Source of the DNA: Achromobacter pestifer
GTDB lineage: Bacteria; Pseudomonadota; Gammaproteobacteria; Burkholderiales; Burkholderiaceae_B
Length of the DNA: 64,000 nt
NCBI RefSeq assembly: GCF_013267355.1
Contig: NZ_CP053985.1
Span: 4,960,001-5,024,000, forward strand
Reading direction: 5' to 3'
Part shown: positions 16,415 to 26,085 of the stretch, piece by piece
Position numbering within the stretch: the first letter of the stretch is position 1
How the letters are laid out: each line of letters starts with the position of its first letter
Notes under the pieces: generated by a model
What the model saw: only the letters and a program-made list of their open reading frames with translations
Told to the model about the DNA's origin: nothing
The model's database searches: none
Made by a program: the position numbers and the translations under genes

Positions 16415-17734
16415 ATGAAGACACATGCCAGCGAATGGGTGGGCCTGCAAAACGGCACGCGGTTCCTGTTCTGCTCCCAGGGCAACACGGTTGCCGCGCA
16501 GCTGGGGCAGGCCTTGGGCGACCTGGGGATGCTGACCCAGGAATCGCCGCGCATAGAGGAACTGGCGCGGCGCCTGACGGAGATCGCGCCGCAGGTGGTG
16601 TTCCTGGATTTCACCTTGAGCGACGACGAGCCCGGAAAACTGTTCAAGTCCGCCGAACTGGCGCGCTTGCTGGCGCGCATCGCGCCGACGGTGCCGCGCG
16701 TGGCGGTGGGCTTCCTGAGCCAGCCGGAGGGCGCGATCGCCGCCTTGCGGGCGGGCGTGAGCGATTTTGTCGATCCTTCGGTGGCGCCGCAGGAGATCAA
16801 GGAAGTGGTGCTGCGCCTGCTCGACCGCCCGTCCAGCGGCCGCATGGACGGTACGCGCCGCAGCGTCGTGCTGCTGGGCGCGCGTCCCGGCGTGGGTACC
16901 AGCACCTTGGCCGTGCATCTGGCAGGCATGGCGCAGGACCGCCTGAAGCTTGCTCAGGTCCAACGCGCCGCCGCTGCCGGAGCCAAGGCGGCCAAGCCCT
17001 CCGGCGAGCCGCTGCCCCTGTCCAGCCGCGTCGCGCTGATGGACCTGGGCTGGCCCGTGGGCGACTGCCAGCTCTATCTGAATATCGGCGGCGACTTCGA
17101 CTTCGCCGAGGCCGCGCGCAATTTGCGCCGCCTCGATTCCACGCTGCTGGGGTCGGCCATGGCGCATACGGCCAATGGTCTGAGCGTGCTGTCGCTGCCG
17201 CGCGACCTGGGCCAGATGCGCGACGTGTCGCAGTCGGATTCGTTGCTGGTGTTCGAGCGCATGCGCCAGCATTTCTCGGTTGTGGTGGCCGATACGGGCG
17301 GCTTCACCAATCCTGAATTCGTGTCCAGCCTGGCGCGCGCCTCGCAACTGAACTGGATCGTGACCGACCAGAGCGTGGGCGCGCTGGTGTCGCTGGCCGG
17401 CCTGTTGCAGGAACTGGAGCAGCTGCACGTGGAACGGCGCAGCCTGGGCCTGATCGTCAACCGCTATGACGAGCGCTACGGCATGACCGCGCAGCAGATC
17501 GCCGAACGCTTCCAACTGGAACTGGTGGGCACGCTGCCGGACCGCACGCTGCCCCTGATGGTGTGCACGAACCGGGGCCATCTGCTGCACGAGGAAGCCG
17601 AGCGCGACGTCTACGTGCGCGCGGTGCAGGCGCTGGCCGAACGCCTGTGCGCCGAAGAGAGCGGGGCCGGCGGGCGGTCAGGCTGGTTGGCCACCTGGCT
17701 GCCCGGCGTGCACCGCCGCATGGTGGTCGGTTGA
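16415..17734 (+). CDS. tadZ: TadZ/CpaE-like pilus localisation ATPase
   Basis: 439-aa protein with an N-terminal receiver-like domain (about 15-130) and a C-terminal MinD/ParA-type ATPase fold (about 145-390). The P-loop reads GARPGVGTSTLA: the usual GK(S/T) lysine is replaced by Thr, an atypical form known in TadZ proteins. TadZ marks the polar assembly site for the Tad apparatus. A GTG at 16406, overlapping the secretin stop as GTGA, is an alternative start. Confidence 0.85.
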   Translation: MKTHASEWVGLQNGTRFLFCSQGNTVAAQLGQALGDLGMLTQESPRIEELARRLTEIAPQVVFLDFTLSDDEPGKLFKSAELARLLARIAPTVPRVAVGFLSQPEGAIAALRAGVSDFVDPSVAPQEIKEVVLRLLDRPSSGRMDGTRRSVVLLGARPGVGTSTLAVHLAGMAQDRLKLAQVQRAAAAGAKAAKPSGEPLPLSSRVALMDLGWPVGDCQLYLNIGGDFDFAEAARNLRRLDSTLLGSAMAHTANGLSVLSLPRDLGQMRDVSQSDSLLVFERMRQHFSVVVADTGGFTNPEFVSSLARASQLNWIVTDQSVGALVSLAGLLQELEQLHVERRSLGLIVNRYDERYGMTAQQIAERFQLELVGTLPDRTLPLMVCTNRGHLLHEEAERDVYVRAVQALAERLCAEESGAGGRSGWLATWLPGVHRRMVVG

Positions 17735-17763
17735 CGGACAGACAGACGGTTACGGGATCCGAC

Positions 17764-19125
17764 ATGATCATGACAGCAACGATAGAGTTTGGCGGCGATG
17801 GCGACAAAGGCTTCTCGGCCTCGGACCGCTACCAGGAAGTGAAGACGGCGGCCTACGAGCACCTGCTGTCGCGCATCGAGGAGCTGGGCGCGGAGTTCGG
17901 CCGTTGGGCTCGGTCGGCGATCCAGGAGTTCGTGGACATCGAGGTCGCGAGTTTTGTGCGCTTGCGTCGGGTGCCCATCAATGAAGGCGAAATGCGCGCC
18001 ATTGCCGAGGCGCTGACCAAAGAGCTGGCCGGCCTGGGGCCGCTGGAGGACCTGCTGGCGGACCCGGCCGTGGAAGACATCCTGATCAACGGCTACGACA
18101 ATGTTTTCGTCTCGCGCCGCGGCGTGCTGGCGCGCGAGACGCTGCGCTTCACCGACAACCAGCACGTGCTGCGCATCGTGCGCCGCATCCTGGCGCCGAT
18201 CGGCCGCCGGCTGGACGAGTCCAGCCCCATGGTGGACGCGCGCCTGCCCGATGGCGGCCGCCTGAACGTGGTGATCGAGCCGCTGGCGGTGGATGGCCCC
18301 ATGGTGTCGATCCGCAAATTCCGCCAGGACCCGCTCAAGCCGGCGGACCTGCTGACCCTGGGCAGCTTCGACGAAGAGATCTACCGGCTGCTGAACGAGG
18401 CGGTGAAGAACCGCTGCAATATATTGGTTTCTGGCGGCACCAGTTCGGGCAAGACCTCGCTGCTGAACGCCCTGGCGTTCTTCATCCCCGAAACGGAACG
18501 CGTGGTGACGGTGGAGGACACCACCGAGCTGTCGCTCAACCATCCGCACGTGGTGCGGCTGGAATCGCGCCAGGGGGGCTTTGACGGCAGCGGCGCGGTC
18601 ACCATCCGCGAGCTGATCCGCAACAGCCTGCGCATGCGGCCGGACCGCGTGGTGGTGGGCGAAGTGCGCGGCGCCGAGGTCATGGACATGCTGCAGGCCA
18701 TGAACACCGGGCATGAGGGTTCGATGGCGACCATCCACGCCAATTCCCCGCGCGAATGCCTGTACCGGATCGAGATGCTGGCCGGATTCGCCGGATTCCA
18801 GGGCAGCGAGGACAGCCTGCGCAGGCAGATCGCCAGCGCGCTGGACTTCATCGTGCAGATCGGCCGCCTGTCCAACGGCAAGCGCCGTGTGCTGTCGGTG
18901 ACCGAGATCACCGGCATGGGCGACAACGTGATCTCCACGCAGGAACTCTATCGCCACGAATCCTATGCGACGCCGGACGGCGATGAGAAGGATCGCTGGA
19001 ACTGGCTGGGCATCCACCCCCACACGCCCAAGCTGGCCAAGCTGCGCAACGAGGCGCGCACCAATGACAACCCGCCGGACGACCGCGATGGCGGGGGCGG
19101 CGGCTTCTGGAGCAGGAGGCGCTGA
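17764..19125 (+). CDS. tadA: Tad secretion ATPase TadA/CpaF
   Basis: 453-aa hexameric secretion ATPase of the GspE/VirB11 superfamily that powers Flp pilus assembly at the inner membrane. Walker A is GGTSSGKTS (Lys230); upstream is the family stretch LADPAVEDILINGYDNVFV; Asp, His and Walker B boxes follow (TVEDTTELSL, RPDRVVVGEVRGAE, GHEGSMATIHANSPRE). An ATG lies at 17764 with a second Met two codons later. Its stop overlaps the ATG of tadB. Confidence 0.94.
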   Translation: MIMTATIEFGGDGDKGFSASDRYQEVKTAAYEHLLSRIEELGAEFGRWARSAIQEFVDIEVASFVRLRRVPINEGEMRAIAEALTKELAGLGPLEDLLADPAVEDILINGYDNVFVSRRGVLARETLRFTDNQHVLRIVRRILAPIGRRLDESSPMVDARLPDGGRLNVVIEPLAVDGPMVSIRKFRQDPLKPADLLTLGSFDEEIYRLLNEAVKNRCNILVSGGTSSGKTSLLNALAFFIPETERVVTVEDTTELSLNHPHVVRLESRQGGFDGSGAVTIRELIRNSLRMRPDRVVVGEVRGAEVMDMLQAMNTGHEGSMATIHANSPRECLYRIEMLAGFAGFQGSEDSLRRQIASALDFIVQIGRLSNGKRRVLSVTEITGMGDNVISTQELYRHESYATPDGDEKDRWNWLGIHPHTPKLAKLRNEARTNDNPPDDRDGGGGGFWSRRR

Positions 19126-20051
19126 TGCTGGAGGAAGCCCTGGTGCTTGCAAGCCTGGCTGCGGTGCTCGCCATCGGGGCCGTGCTGCTATGGCGCCATG
19201 CCGACCGCAGCGCGCGGCGGGCGGCCAGCTCCGCCTTTCTGGAAAGCCAGCTGCAGCGGGGCCGCGACGCGCCCGCCGCCGATGCGCCTTTCGCCGAGAA
19301 CTCGCGCCAGTTCCGCAGCGGCTTTGCCGGCTGGGACCGCTTGCTGCGCCTGGCCGGCTTGCGGCAAAGCGCCGGCCTGTATCTGCGCATCGCGCTGCCC
19401 GTTGTTGGCGGTGCCGCGCTGGCCTGGACCTTGCTGGGGGCGCTGTCGGGCGTGGTGACGTTCCTGCTGCTGGCCGTGTTTGCATACTTCCTGTTGTGGC
19501 TGCGGGCCGACAAGCGCCAGCGGCGCATGATCTCGCAGCTGCCTGCTTTCCTGGACAACATCGTACGCCTGCTCACCATCGGCAACAGCATGGGCGCCGC
19601 GTTCCAGACCGCCGCGGCCGCTACCGACGAACCCTTGCGCGAAGTGGTGGAGACCGCGGCTAGCCTGAGCCGCTCCAAGGAGCTGGATGCGGCACTGGCG
19701 CATGTGTCGCGCCTGTATGGGCTGAAGGAGCTGTACATGGTCGCGGCGGTAGTGTCGCTGGCCTTGCGCTTCGGCGGCCGCAGCGACCAGGTGCTGGAAC
19801 GCATGGCGGCCTTCATGCGCGACGTCGCCCAGGCCCGCAACGAACTGACCGCCAGCTCCGCCGAGGTGCGGCTGTCGGCCTGGATTCTGGCCTTGCTGCC
19901 GGTGGGAATCGCGGGTTTCATCATCGTCGCCAACAACGATTTGTTCATGGGCCTGTGGCAGGACCCGCAAGGCTTCAGGATGCTGCTGACCGCGGTCTGC
20001 CTCCAGATCGGCGGCTGCTATTGGCTGTATCGCATGGCCAAGGCCATTTGA
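19125..20051 (+). CDS. tadB: Tad inner-membrane platform protein TadB
   Basis: 308-aa GspF-type membrane protein. It has an N-terminal helix, two central helices (about 88-125), a cytoplasmic T2SSF domain containing FLDNIVRLLTIGNSMGAAFQTAA and SLALRFGGRSDQVLERMAAFMRDV, and C-terminal helices. Partner of TadC in the assembly platform. The ATG is inside the tadA stop (TGATG). Confidence 0.9.
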   Translation: MLEEALVLASLAAVLAIGAVLLWRHADRSARRAASSAFLESQLQRGRDAPAADAPFAENSRQFRSGFAGWDRLLRLAGLRQSAGLYLRIALPVVGGAALAWTLLGALSGVVTFLLLAVFAYFLLWLRADKRQRRMISQLPAFLDNIVRLLTIGNSMGAAFQTAAAATDEPLREVVETAASLSRSKELDAALAHVSRLYGLKELYMVAAVVSLALRFGGRSDQVLERMAAFMRDVAQARNELTASSAEVRLSAWILALLPVGIAGFIIVANNDLFMGLWQDPQGFRMLLTAVCLQIGGCYWLYRMAKAI

Positions 20052-20063
20052 GGGGGGCGTGGC

Positions 20064-21065
20064 ATGAACATCCTGCAATCCTGGAATGCGTCTTCTGTCC
20101 TGGCGATGGCGCTGATGCTGGTGGCGGCCGGCCTGGTGGTGCTGGGCCTGGGCATGGCGCGGCGCCTGCGCAGCCAGGGCCGCAGCCGCCAGGTGGTGGA
20201 CCAGGCGCTGGCCGCGCGCGAGGGCGGCGCTACGGCATTGGCGGCCCCGCGCGGCGAGAGCGGGCAGGGCCGGCTGGCGGCTGCTGCGCGGGCGGCCGAC
20301 ACGTTCGGCAAGCGCTTGAGCGAGGGCCGGCTGGCCGACGCGCTGTTGGCCGCCGAGGACCGCAAGCTGGTGGACATGGCGGGCTATGCCGACCCCGGCA
20401 CCGCGCGTTCGCGCTTCGTCCTGATCCGGTTCGGCTTGGCGATCCTGCTGCCCGTGGCCGCGGTTATGCTGGATCTGCGCAAGCATCTTCTGGACATGCC
20501 GATGGGTGCTTTCGTCGCGGCCTTCCTGGCTTTCGCGATCGGCTACATGCTGCCCAAATGGATCGTGCAGCGGCGCCTGGCGCGCCGCCGCAGGCAGGCG
20601 GCCGACGAGCTGCCCCTGTTGATCGATCTGCTGCGGCTGTTGCAGGGCGTGGGCCTGTCGATAGACCAGAGCCTGCAGGTGCTGGTCAAGGAGTTCGGCC
20701 AGGTGCTGCCGGTGCTGTCATTCGAATTGCGTCTGGCGTCCGAACTCTATGTGCGCGGCCGCACGCGCGAGCAGTCGCTGGCCAGGATGGCCACGGGCTT
20801 CAACAACGACGACCTGTCCGCCATCTGCCGCCTGATCGTACAGGTGGACCAGCACGGGGGCGCGGTGCAGGAACCCCTGAACCGCTTCGGCGAACGCCTG
20901 CGGGACAAGCGGCGCCTGGAGCTGAAGGAAAAAGTGGGCAAGACCACGGTCAAGATGACCGGGGTCATGATCGTGACGCTGCTGCCCGCGCTGTTGATCG
21001 TGACGGGCGGGGCGGGATTTATCGCGGTGTTGCGCGGCCTGTCGCGCATGGGGGGGATGCAATGA
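20064..21065 (+). CDS. tadC: Tad inner-membrane platform protein TadC
   Basis: 333-aa GspF-type membrane protein with helices near 10-28, 115-160 and 298-322. The T2SSF region reads ADELPLLIDLLRLLQGVGLSIDQSLQVL and later ICRLIVQVDQHGGAVQEPLNRF. It pairs with TadB. The stop overlaps the ATG of the following lipoprotein gene. Confidence 0.9.
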   Translation: MNILQSWNASSVLAMALMLVAAGLVVLGLGMARRLRSQGRSRQVVDQALAAREGGATALAAPRGESGQGRLAAAARAADTFGKRLSEGRLADALLAAEDRKLVDMAGYADPGTARSRFVLIRFGLAILLPVAAVMLDLRKHLLDMPMGAFVAAFLAFAIGYMLPKWIVQRRLARRRRQAADELPLLIDLLRLLQGVGLSIDQSLQVLVKEFGQVLPVLSFELRLASELYVRGRTREQSLARMATGFNNDDLSAICRLIVQVDQHGGAVQEPLNRFGERLRDKRRLELKEKVGKTTVKMTGVMIVTLLPALLIVTGGAGFIAVLRGLSRMGGMQ

Positions 21066-21931
21066 ATAGCGCAACGGAAAGCAGGTCGCGCGCAGGGCGC
21101 TGCGCGCTCGCGGCCACGGTGCTGGTGGTGGGCGCGGGCTTGAGCGGATGCAAGACCAACAACGCGGAATCCGCCTGGCAGCTGATCCAGCAACAGCAGC
21201 AGGAACAGGCGCTGATGCGGCAGAAGGAAGACGAGGTCCAGAGCAAGAGCCGGCCCAAGGAACCCGAGATGATGCTGTCCATGATCGTCGAGGCGCAGCG
21301 CCAGGAGCGCTACTTTGCGTCGCTCGCGTACATCGACGGCTATCAGCAGAAATACGGCAGCGACGCGCGCGTGGCCGTGCTGCGCGCCGAGGCGCTGCGC
21401 CAGACCGGCCAGGCGGCGTTGAGCGAGCAGGCCTATCGCGCGCTGACCACCACCGACCAGGCGGCCGAGGGCTGGCATGGCCTGGGCCTTATCGCCGGAT
21501 CGCGCGGGCAGTTCGACCAGGCGGCCGATTACTTTTCGCGGGCGGCGAGGCTGGCGCCCATGGACGCGCGGATCCTGGGCGACCTGGGCTATGCGCGCCT
21601 GCGGGCGGGCGATCCAGCGGGCGCGCGCGTGCCGCTGGGGCAGGCGGCCGAGTTGACGCCGGATAGTGCCAAAGTGGTGGCGAACCTGGCGGTGCTGCTG
21701 CTGGTCGAGGGCGATCCGCTCAAGGCGCAGCGCCTGATGGAGCGGGCGCAATTGAGCGAGGAAGCGCGCGGGCAGGTGCTGCGACTGGCCGCCGAGATCC
21801 GAGGCCAACTGGCCCCGGTGCCGGGCGCATCCCTTGCGCCGGCCACCCGGGTGTCCAGCGGCGAGCAGGCCGTCATGCCGATGATGAGTCCCCTGATGGA
21901 AGGGCTGGGCAATGGCCCCATCGTGCGCTAA
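21062..21931 (+). CDS. tadD: TadD-like TPR lipoprotein
   Basis: 289-aa lipoprotein: lipobox LSGC (Cys30) after a hydrophobic signal, then a Gln-rich helix and tetratricopeptide repeats (about 85-230; for example AEGWHGLGLIAGSRGQFDQAADYFSRAARLAPMDARILGDLGYARLRAG). TadD-type TPR lipoproteins are thought to act as pilotins for the Tad secretin. It starts at an ATG overlapping the tadC stop. Confidence 0.87.
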   Translation: MNSATESRSRAGRCALAATVLVVGAGLSGCKTNNAESAWQLIQQQQQEQALMRQKEDEVQSKSRPKEPEMMLSMIVEAQRQERYFASLAYIDGYQQKYGSDARVAVLRAEALRQTGQAALSEQAYRALTTTDQAAEGWHGLGLIAGSRGQFDQAADYFSRAARLAPMDARILGDLGYARLRAGDPAGARVPLGQAAELTPDSAKVVANLAVLLLVEGDPLKAQRLMERAQLSEEARGQVLRLAAEIRGQLAPVPGASLAPATRVSSGEQAVMPMMSPLMEGLGNGPIVR

Positions 21932-21953
21932 CTCCCTATCGAGGAACACTGCC

Positions 21954-22382
21954 ATGTCCCGTACGACCCCGCGCGCTTTGTTCATCCTGGCCTGCGCCTG
22001 CGCCGCGCTGACGCCCATCGCCGGCCAGGCGCAATCCAACGCGCCGCTGACCGGCAGCATGTCGGGCGCCGCCGGCGCCGCGCCCGCGCCGGCTTCCGCC
22101 CCGGCATCGGCGCCCGCGGCCGCCATGCCGGAGCGGCCCGTGGTGCAGCAGATGCAGACCCCGCTGCCGCAGACGCCGGCCGCGGCGCCCGCGGCGCAAG
22201 AGAGCTTTGGCGACGTGACGCGCGGCTTGCTGGCGGCGCAGGCTGACGGCCGTCGCGCCGGCAATGCCCTGCCCGTGCTGGGACCGGTTTCCACGGCGGC
22301 CTGGAACCGCTACCTGGAAAGTTTCAAGCATCCCATCCCCGTGTGGTTCGACCGGAATGTGGAAATTCCCAACGTCCAATAG
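21954..22382 (+). CDS. DUF3613-like exported protein of the tad locus
   Basis: 142-aa protein with a signal peptide (to about residue 24) and an Ala/Pro-rich linker. The C-terminal block FGDVTRGLLAAQADGRRAGNALPVLGPVSTAAWNRYLESFKHPIPVWF matches what I recall of DUF3613, a family found in betaproteobacterial tad loci. The ATG at 21954 is preferred because GAGGA lies 8 bases upstream. Function unknown; context suggests a periplasmic accessory factor of the Flp pilus. Confidence 0.72.
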   Translation: MSRTTPRALFILACACAALTPIAGQAQSNAPLTGSMSGAAGAAPAPASAPASAPAAAMPERPVVQQMQTPLPQTPAAAPAAQESFGDVTRGLLAAQADGRRAGNALPVLGPVSTAAWNRYLESFKHPIPVWFDRNVEIPNVQ

Positions 22383-22433
22383 GTTCCGGGAACGGGTATT
22401 CCCCGCCGCAGGCGGATACGGAGTCGCGAGAGC

Positions 22434-24527
22434 ATGTCAGCCGGTCGTCCACATCCTTCCTCGCCGTCGCGGCAACGCGGCAGCATGACCGTCGCCGTCG
22501 TCTTCGCGGTGCTGGTCGGGGTGGTGCTGCTGGGCGTGCTGCAGCTCGGCTACGGCTTCTACATGAAGCGCGAAATGCAGAAGGCGGCGGACCTGGCGGC
22601 GCTGTCCGCGGTGCAGGTCCTGAGCCAGGGCGCAAGCGCCGATTGCACCCGGGCCGCCGCCGCTGGCCGGGCCTCCGGCCTGGCCAATGTGCCGAACATC
22701 CTGGACGCCTTCACGGCGGCCGATTTCACGGTGGAATGCAAGGTGTGGGACCCGACGCGGTCCGACGCCACCGGCATGCACGTCTTCGACGCGGTGGGCG
22801 GGCAGGCGTACAACGCAGTGCGGGTCACCGTCAGCAAGCAACTGGCCAATCTCATACCCGGCGTGGGTGGCCTCAAGGCCTCGGTCGCGGCGGTGGCCAC
22901 CAACACGCAGCCCGTGGCGACCTTCACGGTGGGATCGCGGCTGTTGCGGCTGGAACGCGGCGGCCTGCTGTCGCAGCTGCTGGCCACGGTGGGCGCCTCG
23001 CCCTCGCAACTGGACGTGCTGGATGCCGCGGGGCTGGCCAATGTCGGAATTACGCCGGCCGGCCTGCTGGAGGCGCTGGGCCTGCCGCTGTCGGTGGCGG
23101 CCGGGGTGGGTACGCCCCAGCAACTGGCGGCGGTCAACAATCTGACGCTCGGCCAGTTGCTCAACGCCACGTTGACCGTCATCAACCAGCAAGGCACCGC
23201 GGGCGCCGACGTGGGGCTGTTGAAGAACGCCATCAACACGGTCCTGGCCGTGATGCCGTTGAACCTGCCCGTGAAACTGTTCGGCGACGGCGGCGTGCTG
23301 AACCTGAATGTGCTGGGCGGTGATCCCAGTGCCGCCTTGCAGGCCCAGGTCAACGCGCTCAACATCCTGCAAACCGGCCTGGCCATCGCCAACGGCAGCA
23401 ACCTGATCAATCTGGGGCTGAGCGTGCCGCTCCTGGGCCTGGATGCGCGAGTGCGCATCGTCGAGCCGCCTTCCGTGGGCGTGGGCGGCGTGGGCGCGCA
23501 GGCCATCAGCGCCGGCATACGCGTCTATCTGCGCGTCAACACCAGCAACATTCCGCTGGTCGGGCCCTTGCTGGCCAACACCTTGAACACCGCGGTGGAC
23601 CTGCCCATCATCATCGACGTGGCGCAATCCACGGGCACGGTGCGCAAGCTATGCGAGGCCCCGCTGGCCGAGAATCAGGCGACGATCGACGTGACCTCGG
23701 CCGCGGCCAGCGTCTGCCTGGGACGCTTCCCCGGCATGGCGTCGGCCACCGACCCGAGCGCCGCGAATTTTCAGTCGCTCACGAACCGCTGCGAACCCAG
23801 CGCATTCGGATCCGTGGGCCGGCATCAGGTCTTGAATGTACTGGGCATATTGCCGCTGACTGCCCGGGTCACGCTGCCGGTGTTCAGTTCCTCGGCGCCC
23901 GTGTCGGTGACCCTTACCGCGCCGCCATCGCCCAACGCCACCGCCACCGTCAATGCCACCAACGTGGACCTGTCCAAGCTGGCGTCCAACCTGACTGACG
24001 CGCTGATCGGGGGCATTCTGGGGGACCTGTTCAACACTGGCACGCCGCTGACCGAAACGCAGCGCACCGAGCTGGCGACCCGGTTGGTGGGCGGAGACAA
24101 GAACAACGCCGGCAAGACTATCTCCAAAGTCGTCAATGACATGCAGTGGTCGAAAACCGCGATGGATCAGCTTGGCACGCGCCTGACCACGGGCGGCCTG
24201 ACGGGCGTATTGGGCGGCACGCTGCAATTGGTTGGCGGCATCCTGAACTCGCTCCTGCTGGCCCCGCTCAGCGATGTGACCTGCGCGCTGGCGTTGGTGC
24301 CGGACGCGATCCGGCAGTGCCGCGTCAACGCCGTCGGCGCGCTGGCCTTGAACGGCAGCGGGCAGGTGGGCGGCGTGCTGTCGGTCGTCATGGTGTTGCT
24401 GGATCCCTTGCTCAGTTCGCTGTCCGTGGTGCTGCAACAGCTGCTCAACGCGCTGGGCCTAAGCGTGGGCCAGACCGACGTATCGCTGATTTCCGTGGAT
24501 TGCGGCAAGCCCCGCCTGGTGTACTGA
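22434..24527 (+). CDS. tadG: TadG-like pilus assembly protein
   Basis: 697-aa protein with the TadG/Flp N-terminus [45 protein letters not shown] (about residues 13-58): basic leader, membrane helix, then an alpha-helical stretch. The long periplasmic remainder (about 60-690) has no domain I recognise and is rich in hydrophobic Leu/Val-Asn repeats. Last structural gene of the tad cluster, probably a minor or anchoring component. Confidence 0.82.
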   Translation: MSAGRPHPSSPSRQRGSMTVAVVFAVLVGVVLLGVLQLGYGFYMKREMQKAADLAALSAVQVLSQGASADCTRAAAAGRASGLANVPNILDAFTAADFTVECKVWDPTRSDATGMHVFDAVGGQAYNAVRVTVSKQLANLIPGVGGLKASVAAVATNTQPVATFTVGSRLLRLERGGLLSQLLATVGASPSQLDVLDAAGLANVGITPAGLLEALGLPLSVAAGVGTPQQLAAVNNLTLGQLLNATLTVINQQGTAGADVGLLKNAINTVLAVMPLNLPVKLFGDGGVLNLNVLGGDPSAALQAQVNALNILQTGLAIANGSNLINLGLSVPLLGLDARVRIVEPPSVGVGGVGAQAISAGIRVYLRVNTSNIPLVGPLLANTLNTAVDLPIIIDVAQSTGTVRKLCEAPLAENQATIDVTSAAASVCLGRFPGMASATDPSAANFQSLTNRCEPSAFGSVGRHQVLNVLGILPLTARVTLPVFSSSAPVSVTLTAPPSPNATATVNATNVDLSKLASNLTDALIGGILGDLFNTGTPLTETQRTELATRLVGGDKNNAGKTISKVVNDMQWSKTAMDQLGTRLTTGGLTGVLGGTLQLVGGILNSLLLAPLSDVTCALALVPDAIRQCRVNAVGALALNGSGQVGGVLSVVMVLLDPLLSSLSVVLQQLLNALGLSVGQTDVSLISVDCGKPRLVY

Positions 24528-24564
24528 TGATGAAGCCCCTGACCCATCTCCCTTTCCTTCCCGC

Positions 24565-25968
24565 ATGGTCCAAGCCATGAGCCAGAATTTCGCGCGCGAA
24601 GAATTCGACGTGTACGTCTGGGAGGGCACTTCCGACATTGCCGGCCGCGCCGAGCGCTGCCTGGCGGGCATGGACGTGTCGCTGCTGCGGGCGGACGCCG
24701 GCACCGCGTTTCCGCCGCCGCGCGACCTGGCGCGGCCGGCGGTCGCCCTGGTGTCGGTATCCGTGATGGGCGACAAGCGCTTCAGCGGCTACGACTGGCT
24801 GGCGGCGCAGGGGCTGCCGGTCATCTGGGTGGCTGCGGAAGCGCGCGGACGCGATCCGCGCTATTACCCGCCGGAATACTCCTACACGCTGCCGCTGACC
24901 TTCACCACCGCGGACCTGCGCAAGCTGCTGTATGAGCTGCTGGGTACGCTGAACCAGCTCAACCGTTCCGCTCCCCGGCGCGAGCAACCGCTGATCGCCG
25001 TGTCCGCGACCATGCAGGACCTGCTGGCGGAGACGGAAATGTACGCCGACTGCCGCAGCAACGTGCTGATCCACGGCGAAACCGGCGTGGGCAAGGAACG
25101 CGTCGCGCGCCTGCTGCATGACCGCGCCGCCTGGCGCGACGGACCTTTCGTGGCGGTCAACTGCGGCGCCATCCCCGAAGGCCTGTTCGAGGCGCATTTC
25201 TTCGGCCACGCCAAAGGCGCATTCACCGGCGCGATCGGCGCGCACAAAGGGTATTTCGAGCAGGCTAGCGGCGGCACGCTGTTCCTGGACGAGATCGGCG
25301 ACTTGCCGCTGTACCAGCAGGTCAAGCTGTTGCGCGTCCTGGAACAGAACACGGTGACCCGGCTGGGTTCGACCGTGGAGGTGCCGGTGGACTTCCGCCT
25401 GGTTGCCGCCACCAACAAGGATTTGCGCGTGCTGGTGGGGCAGGACGAGTTCCGCGCGGACCTGTACTACCGGCTGGCGGTCATCGAGCTGCGCATTCCC
25501 AACCTGGAGCAGCGCGGCCCGCAGGAAAAGGCCGCGATCTTCCGCGCCTTGCTAAAGCGCCAGGGCGTGGAGGACGAAGCGCCGGGGTGGCTGCTGGAGC
25601 GCGTCTCGCGCACGCGCTACGCCGGCAATGTGCGCGAGCTGTCCAATGTGGCCGAGCGCGTCGCCATCGTGCGGCGGCAGTTCCAGGCTTGGGACCCGCC
25701 GCGCATCGAACGCATTTTCGACCAGTTGAGCGAGCCGCTGCGGATGGCTGGAGCCGTCGCCGCGCGGGCCGAGCCCGCCGTGTTCACCGACGCGGAGCGC
25801 GCCGAACGCGAGCGCGTGCTGGCGGCGCTGGATGCCAATGACTGGCGGCGCCAGGATACCGCCCACACGCTGGGCATCAGCCGCAAGGTGTTGTGGGAAA
25901 AAATGCGCAAGCTGCAACTGGGGGCAGGACAGGGCGAACCCGCCGATGGCGTTGCCGAGACGATATGA
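24565..25968 (+). CDS. Sigma-54-dependent transcriptional activator of the tad locus
   Basis: 467-aa enhancer-binding protein. The N-terminal domain (1-130) resembles a receiver in size but I see no aspartate acceptor pocket. The AAA+ domain has Walker A GETGVGKE (Lys177), the sigma-54 contact motif GAFTGA and Walker [12 protein letters not shown]. The C-terminal Fis-type HTH is [21 protein letters not shown]. It starts 37 bases after tadG; an in-frame ATG at 24577 is an alternative start. It probably activates this pilus locus with RpoN. Confidence 0.88.
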   Translation: MVQAMSQNFAREEFDVYVWEGTSDIAGRAERCLAGMDVSLLRADAGTAFPPPRDLARPAVALVSVSVMGDKRFSGYDWLAAQGLPVIWVAAEARGRDPRYYPPEYSYTLPLTFTTADLRKLLYELLGTLNQLNRSAPRREQPLIAVSATMQDLLAETEMYADCRSNVLIHGETGVGKERVARLLHDRAAWRDGPFVAVNCGAIPEGLFEAHFFGHAKGAFTGAIGAHKGYFEQASGGTLFLDEIGDLPLYQQVKLLRVLEQNTVTRLGSTVEVPVDFRLVAATNKDLRVLVGQDEFRADLYYRLAVIELRIPNLEQRGPQEKAAIFRALLKRQGVEDEAPGWLLERVSRTRYAGNVRELSNVAERVAIVRRQFQAWDPPRIERIFDQLSEPLRMAGAVAARAEPAVFTDAERAERERVLAALDANDWRRQDTAHTLGISRKVLWEKMRKLQLGAGQGEPADGVAETI

Positions 25969-26050
25969 ACACGCAATAGGGAATGGCCCGTAGGGGGCGA
26001 CAGTTCCGGGTTCGGCGCATGTAAGCGCGTCTGTCCTGGGTGAAATAAAT

Positions 26051-26059
26051 TGCTATAGT
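26051..26059 (+). promoter_or_regulatory. Extended -10 promoter candidate
   Basis: TGCTATAGT contains a TGn extension and a TATAGT -10 hexamer, 27 bases upstream of the lipoprotein ATG. The -35 region (about 26031) is poor, as often seen with extended -10 promoters. Confidence 0.45.
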
Positions 26060-26085
26060 TCCGCAACGATTTTTTTGGGGAAGGC

